Shown: positions 1 to 5,357 of the stretch, in pieces | Layout of the letters: each line of letters opens with the position of its first letter | Numbering within the stretch: the first letter of the stretch is position 1 | Assembly: GCA_016926135.1 (NCBI GenBank) | Contig: JAFGPH010000397.1 | Span: forward strand, 1 to 11,939 | Direction: 5' to 3' | Length of the DNA stretch: 11,939 nucleotides | DNA from: Deltaproteobacteria bacterium | GTDB taxonomy: Bacteria; Desulfobacterota; DSM-4660; Desulfatiglandales; HGW-15 | Translations under genes and position numbers: made by a program | Notes under the pieces: model-generated | What the model saw: only the letters and a program-made list of their open reading frames with translations | Database searches by the model: none | Told to the model about the DNA's origin: nothing

Positions 1-99
1 CGCCCTCACTGGGAAGGCATCGAGCTTTACTCGGACAGGGCCAAACGCCTTCTGGAACACATCCGGGCGGATTGGGAGGAGACCGGCCGGAGCGGCTGA
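1..99 (+). CDS. C-terminal end of an unidentified protein (cut by window start)
   Basis: Frame 1 is open from the first base to a TGA at 97-99 and gives 32 residues, beginning RPHWEGIELY and ending EETGRSG. The stretch is helical and charged (SDRAKRLLEHIRADWEE), as expected for a C-terminal helix. It lies 84 bases before the metallo-beta-lactamase gene in the same direction, so the two could be co-transcribed. I do not recognise the family from so short a tail. That it is coding at all is inferred from amino-acid composition and position. Confidence 0.5.
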   Translation, partial: RPHWEGIELYSDRAKRLLEHIRADWEETGRSG

Positions 100-183
100 T
101 TCTCACTCAGGCCCGGAGGGAGACGCGAAACAGGGGATGTTCCATGAGGCCACAGCAGCTGAAGGATTCGGGGGAGATGTTAG

Positions 184-1167
184 ATGGTTGAGGAAGTCAT
201 TTCCGGTATTTACAGACTCGAAATTCCGCTTCCCGGCAGTCCGTTAAGGGCCTTGAATGCTTACGTTCTGAAGGGCCGGGATCGCTTTCTTGTCGTGGAT
301 ACGGGATGGAATCGGGAGGAATGCCTTCATGCCATGCACGTTGGCCTGGAAGTGCTGGGTGCGGACCTGGACAAGACGGACTTTTTCATCACCCACCTCC
401 ATGCAGACCACGTGGGTCTGGTTGGAGAACTGAAGAGGAAAAATGCCAGGGTCTACATAGGGGAAGTCGATGCCTCCATATCCACCTCCATGCGTGTGGA
501 CAGGAAAGGGCGCTCCGAAGATCTCTTCAGGATATTCCTCGCCCATGGTTTTCCGGAGGCGGAACTTCGGAGGGCTGTGGAGAGTCATCCGGGTTATCGC
601 TACTACACGCCGGTTTCTTTTGATTTCAGTATCCTGAAGGATGGCGACAGAATGGAGATCGGAGACTATTCATTCATCTGCGTCGAAACCCCGGGCCACT
701 CACCGGGGCACATGTGCCTCTATGAAGAAGACAAGCAGATCCTGTTCTCGGGAGATCACATCCTCTTTGATATCACGCCCAACATCACCCGCTGGCCCGA
801 GATGGAGAACTCCCTGGAAAGATACCTGGCCAGCCTCGAAAAGGTCTACCATCTTGACGTGAAGCTCGTTCTGCCGGGCCATCGCCGCATTATGGGAAAT
901 CACAGAAAGAGGATCAGGGAGTTGCGTGAGCACCACGCAAGAAGACTGGTTGAAGCGCTCCGGGCACTGGCAAACGGGGAAAAGACGGCGTGGGATGTTG
1001 CCCCTCATCTGTCCTGGGATATAGGCATCCGTGCCTGGGACCGGTTCCCTCCTGCCCAGAAATGGTTTGCCCTGGGCGAAACCATCGCCCACCTCAAATA
1101 CCTCGAGGCCCGCGGAAGCGTCCAGAGCAGGGAATACAAAGACCGGCTGCTGTTTTCCCTGAGATGA
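184..1167 (+). CDS. Metallo-beta-lactamase fold hydrolase with C-terminal winged helix
   Basis: The 327-residue protein is predicted to be a cytoplasmic binuclear metal hydrolase. The metal-binding motif THLHADH is at residues 70-76 (His71, His73, Asp75, His76). Further ligands are His172 in TPGHSPGH, Asp191 in FSGDH and His233 in LPGH. A strand-rich start (residues 5-45, with VVDTGW) precedes the motif as in the family. Residues from about 240 to 327 are basic and Trp-rich and end in WFALGETIAHLKYLEARG, which resembles the winged-helix tail of LACTB2-like and other MBL-fold proteins. The ATG at 184 has a GGGGGAG ribosome site at 170-176. Substrate is unknown: thioester, nucleic-acid or lactone hydrolysis all occur in this superfamily, and thioesterase-like activity would fit a CoA-metabolising neighbourhood. 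There is no signal peptide, which argues against a secreted beta-lactamase. The fold call is firm, the substrate open. Confidence 0.93.
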   Translation: MVEEVISGIYRLEIPLPGSPLRALNAYVLKGRDRFLVVDTGWNREECLHAMHVGLEVLGADLDKTDFFITHLHADHVGLVGELKRKNARVYIGEVDASISTSMRVDRKGRSEDLFRIFLAHGFPEAELRRAVESHPGYRYYTPVSFDFSILKDGDRMEIGDYSFICVETPGHSPGHMCLYEEDKQILFSGDHILFDITPNITRWPEMENSLERYLASLEKVYHLDVKLVLPGHRRIMGNHRKRIRELREHHARRLVEALRALANGEKTAWDVAPHLSWDIGIRAWDRFPPAQKWFALGETIAHLKYLEARGSVQSREYKDRLLFSLR

Positions 1168-1260
1168 GCGTGGGGGGCCGGGTTGGTCAGGCCATACAAG
1201 CCCGATGCGATCCTGCCGCCGTCCTGTCTGAGAGAAGAGACGACCTTCGGGTGCTCGTGA

Positions 1261-1623
1261 TTACTCCGTGTTCTTGTCCGGCTTTTCCTTCTTGCCTCCG
1301 GATTTGGCCTTCTTCTCCGGTTTTTCTTTCTTCCCTCCCTTTTCCTGTATTACTTCTTTGACCGCCTTCTTGGGAGCCTTCCCGGCGGCCAGCTTCTCAG
1401 CCTTCGCCTGGGCCCGGGCCTGGTTCAGCCTCTCCTGGGCGGCAATGCTGGCCAGCCGAAAATCCGCTTTTCTCAGGTCGGCTTTCAGCTTCCTCACGGT
1501 CACGTCCTTCCTGATCGCATCATCATTGAACCCCTTTTCTTTCAGGAATGCCCTCCGGGCGACGAGTTTCGCCTCGGCACGCTTCTTCTGGTTTTCTACG
1601 TGGACCTTTGCTTTAAGGTTCAT
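1261..1623 (-). CDS. Small lysine-rich, mostly helical protein of unknown function
   Basis: The 120-residue protein starts at the ATG at 1623, which has a GAAGGAAGGG ribosome site. A longer in-frame start would run into the preceding receiver gene. Residues 1-80 are predicted to be charged helix (AEAKLVARRAFLKEKGF, then an Ala/Gln/Arg-rich stretch at 57-78). From 81 to the end the protein is almost only Lys, Glu, Pro, Gly and Ala. The tail holds two copies of GGKKEKP(E/D)K 13 residues apart, matching an imperfect 22-bp direct repeat at 1278-1299 and 1317-1338 (19 of 22 identical). Such basic tails are seen in histone-H1-like and other nucleic-acid-binding proteins, so nucleic-acid binding is possible, but I do not recognise the family. 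It is last in the unit behind the receiver gene, 49 bases downstream, and meets the hydrolase gene tail to tail. Confidence 0.75.
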   Translation of the reverse strand: MNLKAKVHVENQKKRAEAKLVARRAFLKEKGFNDDAIRKDVTVRKLKADLRKADFRLASIAAQERLNQARAQAKAEKLAAGKAPKKAVKEVIQEKGGKKEKPEKKAKSGGKKEKPDKNTE

Positions 1624-1672
1624 TGGTTTCCCTTCCTTCGTGAGATGTGGTCTCCCGGGACCGCAAGTGACA

Positions 1673-2173
1673 CTAAATACCATGATCAAGGGACTTGAGC
1701 TTCTCCCAGAATTCCTGGTCATCCTCCTGCCAGCGGGGTCCGAATTTCCTGTCCAGGAACCCCCCCAACCTCGTGAACCACCGCCACCACACGGGTTTTC
1801 CCTTTTCGATACCCTCCAGGATATCTTCCAGGAAGGTCACGATGTTGTTGATCTCGTCTTTAGGGACGAACGATGCCGCACCCTCCTCGTATGACTTGAC
1901 AATGCTGTCGGGACGCATGGCATGCGCGGTCAGCATCACTGCGATCACATTCCTCCCTCTGGCGATTTCCAGGAGCTTGTACCCGTCCACCCCCATGATA
2001 TCCAGGATGGTCACATCGAAGTACTGGGTTTCCAGGAGTTCCTTGGCTTCCCGGAAGGTCGTGGCCTTGACCACATCACACATGGGGAGCAAAGCCTCCA
2101 GCACATCGAGCACATCGGGTTCGTCGTCCACAATGAGCACCCTCTTGTAATCCAGCAAGTGCCTCTCTGCCAT
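1673..2173 (-). CDS. Stand-alone response regulator receiver (REC) protein
   Basis: This is a 166-residue phospho-acceptor protein for a two-component or phosphorelay system. The REC domain covers about residues 9-122. The acidic pocket is Asp16-Asp17 in VLIVDDEPD, the phosphorylated residue is Asp58 in TILDIMGVDGY, the switch Thr is Thr82 in VMLTAHA, and the conserved Lys is Lys105 in FVPKDE. All key residues are present, so it should be active. No DNA-binding or enzymatic output domain follows. The last 45 residues are instead rich in Trp and basic residues (Trp129, 130, 132, 148, 156), a possible docking or membrane-contact tail. The start at 2173 has a textbook AGGAGGTG ribosome site. It lies 16 bases after the secreted-protein gene. 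No histidine kinase is in the window, so the partner is encoded elsewhere. Confidence 0.93.
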   Translation of the reverse strand: MAERHLLDYKRVLIVDDEPDVLDVLEALLPMCDVVKATTFREAKELLETQYFDVTILDIMGVDGYKLLEIARGRNVIAVMLTAHAMRPDSIVKSYEEGAASFVPKDEINNIVTFLEDILEGIEKGKPVWWRWFTRLGGFLDRKFGPRWQEDDQEFWEKLKSLDHGI

Positions 2174-2189
2174 CTTTCACCTCCTATCG

Positions 2190-2570
2190 CTACGGACAGT
2201 GCATGAGCCATATGCCCACTCGGCTTCTGTCATCGTGGTCAAAAAGCTTTCCCTCCAGAACGGCATTTAGGCCCCTGCAGGGCGCTTCAACGCTCACGTT
2301 ATGAGGGTCCGACCCGTCAGCGCCGGCCGGCACATCCAGAAGAACTCTCTTGCAGGCGAAAAGGTTCTTTTCGTCGAAAAGCTTGAAGGCCACGGTCACC
2401 TGCATGTCATGGGTATATTTGTTGACCACAGAGAACTCAATGTGGTACCGGCCGTCCATGCACCAGAATTCCTTGATATCGAGACGCAAGAACTGGGCCC
2501 CAGCGGGCGAGGAAAGCAGAATAAGGCCCAGCAGGAAGAAGGCATTTACAAGGAACAGCACCTTTTTCAT
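2190..2570 (-). CDS. Secreted four-cysteine small protein, unknown family
   Basis: The 126-residue protein has a clear N-terminal export signal: Lys2-Lys3, a hydrophobic core at residues 4-19 and a SPAGA-Q site (cleavage after Ala25). The mature part is about 101 residues, with alternating strand-like segments (YHIEFSVVNKY, MQVTVAFKLF, LNAVLEGKLF) suggesting a small beta-sandwich. It has exactly four cysteines, Cys37, Cys73, Cys98 and Cys125, which could make two disulfides in the periplasm. The ATG at 2570 has an AAGGAGG ribosome site with 6-base spacing. It is the first gene of the unit with the receiver and lysine-rich proteins, directly below a strong promoter. No lipobox is present, so it is probably soluble and periplasmic or secreted. 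I do not recognise the family. Confidence 0.82.
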   Translation of the reverse strand: MKKVLFLVNAFFLLGLILLSSPAGAQFLRLDIKEFWCMDGRYHIEFSVVNKYTHDMQVTVAFKLFDEKNLFACKRVLLDVPAGADGSDPHNVSVEAPCRGLNAVLEGKLFDHDDRSRVGIWLMHCP

Positions 2571-2630
2571 GGCTATCCTCCTTCTCGTCGGTCGCCATGA
2601 CGGGACAGGGCAGGTTGACAGGCACGGTCT

Positions 2631-2642
2631 TTATCAGGATAA
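2631..2642. promoter_or_regulatory. Dyad TTATC-N2-GATAA at the predicted transcription start
   Basis: A perfect 5+5 inverted repeat is centred on the expected start site just downstream of the -10 box. It is a second possible operator for the same promoter. It is short and AT-rich, so chance is a real alternative. Confidence 0.25.
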
Positions 2643-2643
2643 G

Positions 2644-2672
2644 AGTATAAACGCGTTGACATGATGTGTCAA
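2644..2672 (-). promoter_or_regulatory. Sigma70-type promoter for the secreted protein/receiver/Lys-rich unit
   Basis: On the - strand a perfect -35 box TTGACA (2672-2667) is followed by a 17-base spacer and TATACT (2649-2644), five of six matches to the -10 consensus. The expected start of transcription is near 2637, giving a leader of about 67 bases before the ATG at 2570. This is the best promoter match I found in the window. Confidence 0.8.
2656..2672. promoter_or_regulatory. Dyad TTGACA-N5-TGTCAA overlapping the -35 box
   Basis: A perfect 6+6 inverted repeat with a 5-base centre covers the -35 element and the upstream end of the spacer. A protein bound here would compete with RNA polymerase. 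This is a candidate operator; the binding protein is unknown. Confidence 0.4.
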
Positions 2673-2718
2673 TCGGCACCGGCGATCGGTGAGGAATGCG
2701 ATAGGGGAGCGGAGCCAG

Positions 2719-2925
2719 ATGGACGAATGGTGTGAGCAGCAAGACTGGGTTTCTGAAGGTGGTCGAGTCTATCGATGTTCCAGGTGCCGCAAGAGGCTGT
2801 ACCCCCGTGAGAGGTACGTTGACGGCGAGTTCAAGGGCTGGCAGCTCCCGCCCCACAAGAAGAAGGGGCACAAGATCCGGGCTGCCAGGATGAGGCGTCA
2901 TGCGTTCAAGACAGGGCGCAGGTAA
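2719..2925 (+). CDS. Small basic protein with putative C2H2-like zinc site
   Basis: The 68-residue protein has a CxxC knuckle (Cys20, Cys23 in YRCSRCRKRLYP) and a later His46-x4-His51 pair (PPHKKKGH), giving a C-x2-C-x22-H-x4-H arrangement that could bind one zinc. The last 22 residues are strongly basic (HKIRAARMRRHAFKTGRR), which suggests contact with RNA or DNA. I chose the ATG at 2719 because a GGGGAG ribosome site lies at 2704-2709; the in-frame GTG at 2689 has none. It diverges from the promoter at 2644-2672 and converges on the end of the molybdenum-hydroxylase genes. One arm of a perfect 16-bp inverted repeat lies in codons 8-13. Family not recognised; zinc binding is inferred from residue spacing. 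Confidence 0.65.
   Translation: MDEWCEQQDWVSEGGRVYRCSRCRKRLYPRERYVDGEFKGWQLPPHKKKGHKIRAARMRRHAFKTGRR
2740..2755. repeat. Left arm of a perfect 16-bp inverted repeat
   Basis: The sequence caagactgggtttctg lies inside the small zinc-site gene. Its exact reverse complement is at 2972-2987, with 216 bases between the arms. The match stops sharply on both sides. Confidence 0.85.
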
Positions 2926-2971
2926 GGCGTAGGGCGATCCTGGCAGGCTTCAGCTCGTTTAGCTTGGTCAA

Positions 2972-2987
2972 CAGAAACCCAGTCTTG
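2972..2987. repeat. Right arm of a perfect 16-bp inverted repeat
   Basis: The sequence cagaaacccagtcttg is the exact reverse complement of 2740-2755. It lies in the 86-base stretch between two converging genes. It is flanked by a short direct repeat cttggtc (2963-2969 and 2984-2990). There is no T-tract, so it is not an ordinary terminator hairpin. Confidence 0.85.
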
Positions 2988-3011
2988 GTCTAGGGTCCCT
3001 TCCGTGATCCC

Positions 3012-5357
3012 TCAGGCCATGATGGCCCTCTTGACGAGGGCCTTGGTAATGGCGATCTTGTAATCGTTCATGGGCAGAGGCATGGACCCTGCCACCGCCT
3101 GTTCAGCGGCCTCCGCAGCCGTCGTCTCATTGATCAACCGGCCCTTGATGGCGTCCTCGGCCTTCTTCGCCCTTACCGGTTCAGGCGCTACGGCCCCGAG
3201 GACGATTCGGGCATCTTTGCAGATGCCGCCTTCTGCTGTCACCAACGATGCCACGCTGACGATGGCGAAGTCGACGGGCTTTCTGAGAGTGAATTTCTCG
3301 TACCTCTGGCGGGCACCCGCCGGTGGCTTCGGGATACGGATCTCCTTGATCAGTTCGTCCGGCTCGAGGACTGTGGAGCGGGTGGCGCTCGCACGAAAGA
3401 AGTCCTTTGCAGTGAGGTTCCTCTTTGTCGTCACAATCCTGGCGTCCAAGGCCACCAGGGCGATACCCACATCGGAGGGCGCCACGGCAAGACAGCCGCA
3501 GTTGAAGCACCGGTGGGCCTCCCGTTCCATGTCCCCCTCACGGTGACCGGGCAAATCCTCTGCATCAAGGGTAACCACCCCTTCGGATGCAGGGAGTTCC
3601 CGCCGGGGAATGCGAGACGTGGTGACATCCAGGAAAGGCCTCACGAAGGCGTAAGCCTTCTCTCCCTTGGCTTGCGAGGATACCCTCTCGCCAAAGGAGG
3701 ATCTTATCTCCGAAGCCGTTTCCCTCCCTGCAGCGACGGCTGCGGCCACGGTGGACGGTCCGGTAAGGAAGTCGCCACCCAGAAAAAGGCTTTTCTTACG
3801 AAAGGACAGGACAGAGGCTCTTTTGGCCTGTTCCCGGACTTCCTCGGGCAGGATCGTGTAATCAGGTTCCTCTCCAATGGCCTGGATTACCGCATCGAAA
3901 GTGATGACATAGGCGGAGCCGGGGACACGTTCCGGTCTCGGCCTGCCCGATCCGTCGGGCGCTCCGAGTTTCATCCTGACGCACTCAAGAACCACCCCGT
4001 CGGCGGACCGGGAGAGGTGTGCAGGCAGGGTGAGGAAACTGAATTCGACGCCTTCGGCCTCTGCCTTCTGTAACTCCTTTTTGAGGGCGGGCATTTCCGC
4101 TTTGCTCCTGCGATAGAGGACGACCGGCTTGGCATTGAGGCGACGGAGCGTCCTCGCCACGTCGATGGCCACGTTTCCCCCGCCCACAATGGCTACCCGA
4201 TTTCCGGGTATCTCCTTGGACCCGGCGCTCACCCGGTTGAGAAAACCCAGCCCCGAAGAGGCTATATCTTCGCCCTCCACGCCAAGGGAACGTTCCTTCC
4301 ACGCCCCCGCTGCAAGGAAGACGGCGTCGAATTCCTCCATCAACTGAGGGATGGTGACCTTCGATCCGACCTCTACCCCCACACGGATCTGAACGCCCAT
4401 GCCCTGGATCGCGCCTATCTGCATTTCCACGACATGCCTGGGCAGACGGTAGGAGGGAATGCTATGGGTGAGCATGCCCCCCGCCTTCGGGAGCCGTTCG
4501 AAAACCACTACCCGGTGACCGGCTTTTCGAAGGTAGTAGGCTGCCGTCAGGCCCGCAGGCCCGGAACCGACGATGGCGACGCTTTTGCCCGACAGACGAG
4601 CGGGCTTCCCGTAGAACTGCTCGCTTTTTTGGAGAAGGTAATCGCCCAGACCCCTCTCGATGGAGCGGATTGCCACCGGCTCGTCAAATTCGTTCCGGTT
4701 GCAGTAGGCCTCGCAGAAGGCCGGGCACACCCGGCCCGTGATGGCCGGGATGGGGTTGTGGTCCATGAGGGTCCGCGCCCCCCTGTCGAGGTCTCCTGCC
4801 TTCACATGATCAAGAAAGGATTGAATGCGGGTGCCTGCTGGACAATGGCCTGAACATGGGTATTGACTCACGGGAGCGGCGCCGAAGATGGAGTGATACC
4901 GGTTGTCGCCCAAAAGGGCGTTGCAGATTTTCCCCCCCTTCCGAAGGCAGACGATGGGACCCCCTATCTGTCGCGGATAACGGTAATACCAGCACCGTAC
5001 ATCCTGTGCCAGGTTCCCGCCGACGGTCGCCATGTTCCTGACCTGTGGGGTCGCCACTGAGTGGACCGCCTCCGCGAGAAGTCCATATCCTTCCCTGACC
5101 TCAGGGGAGTGTGCGATGTCGGCCAGCCTGGCGAGTGCCCCTATCTTCAACCCCTTTGCGTCTTTCTTGATATAGTCGAGACCTTCTATGGTCTTTATGT
5201 TGATCACCGCCTCCGGATACACGGGGATACTCTTGTCTCTCATGGCGCCCAGGAGGTCCGTGCCGCCCGCGTTGACCTTTGCCTTTCCCTCGTATCTTGT
5301 GAGGAGCTTTGAGGCCTCCCGCAGCGATCGTGCATTGTAGTGTGCGAACGATTTCAT
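3012..5357 (-). CDS. FAD subunit of a molybdenum hydroxylase with an inserted GltD/NfnB-like flavoprotein
   Basis: The 781-residue protein starts at the ATG at 5357 (GGGAGG ribosome site), overlapping the previous stop as ATGA. Residues 1-160 are the first part of a CoxM/HcrB-type PCMH FAD-binding domain (AGGTDL 30-35, TVGGNLAQ 111-118) with a cysteine loop, Cys122, Cys137 and Cys145. Residues about 161-622 form a GltD-like module: N-terminal Fe-S cysteines (Cys168, 172, 211, 215, 219), FAD fingerprint GSGPAG 264-269, NAD(P) fingerprint VGGGNVA 391-397, FLGGD 525-529 and a closing HRCFNCGC. From LAVAPSDVGIALVALDA (623-639) the host domain resumes and ends with the CO-dehydrogenase flavoprotein C-terminal domain. 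A normal subunit is about 280-330 residues. It should pass electrons between the [2Fe-2S] subunit and NAD(P)H, possibly also ferredoxin. The domain calls are firm; electron route and acceptor are inferred. Confidence 0.93.
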   Translation of the reverse strand: MKSFAHYNARSLREASKLLTRYEGKAKVNAGGTDLLGAMRDKSIPVYPEAVINIKTIEGLDYIKKDAKGLKIGALARLADIAHSPEVREGYGLLAEAVHSVATPQVRNMATVGGNLAQDVRCWYYRYPRQIGGPIVCLRKGGKICNALLGDNRYHSIFGAAPVSQYPCSGHCPAGTRIQSFLDHVKAGDLDRGARTLMDHNPIPAITGRVCPAFCEAYCNRNEFDEPVAIRSIERGLGDYLLQKSEQFYGKPARLSGKSVAIVGSGPAGLTAAYYLRKAGHRVVVFERLPKAGGMLTHSIPSYRLPRHVVEMQIGAIQGMGVQIRVGVEVGSKVTIPQLMEEFDAVFLAAGAWKERSLGVEGEDIASSGLGFLNRVSAGSKEIPGNRVAIVGGGNVAIDVARTLRRLNAKPVVLYRRSKAEMPALKKELQKAEAEGVEFSFLTLPAHLSRSADGVVLECVRMKLGAPDGSGRPRPERVPGSAYVITFDAVIQAIGEEPDYTILPEEVREQAKRASVLSFRKKSLFLGGDFLTGPSTVAAAVAAGRETASEIRSSFGERVSSQAKGEKAYAFVRPFLDVTTSRIPRRELPASEGVVTLDAEDLPGHREGDMEREAHRCFNCGCLAVAPSDVGIALVALDARIVTTKRNLTAKDFFRASATRSTVLEPDELIKEIRIPKPPAGARQRYEKFTLRKPVDFAIVSVASLVTAEGGICKDARIVLGAVAPEPVRAKKAEDAIKGRLINETTAAEAAEQAVAGSMPLPMNDYKIAITKALVKRAIMA

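Noticed and set aside
1168..1260. Terminator between the two converging genes
   Set aside because: Only a 4-base GGCC stem with a long loop is present, and there is no T-tract in either direction.
3012..5357. The long FAD subunit as a misassembled join of two genes
   Set aside because: A single join could not explain it, because the FAD domain resumes after the inserted module in the same frame and ends normally, and both borders have matching base composition.
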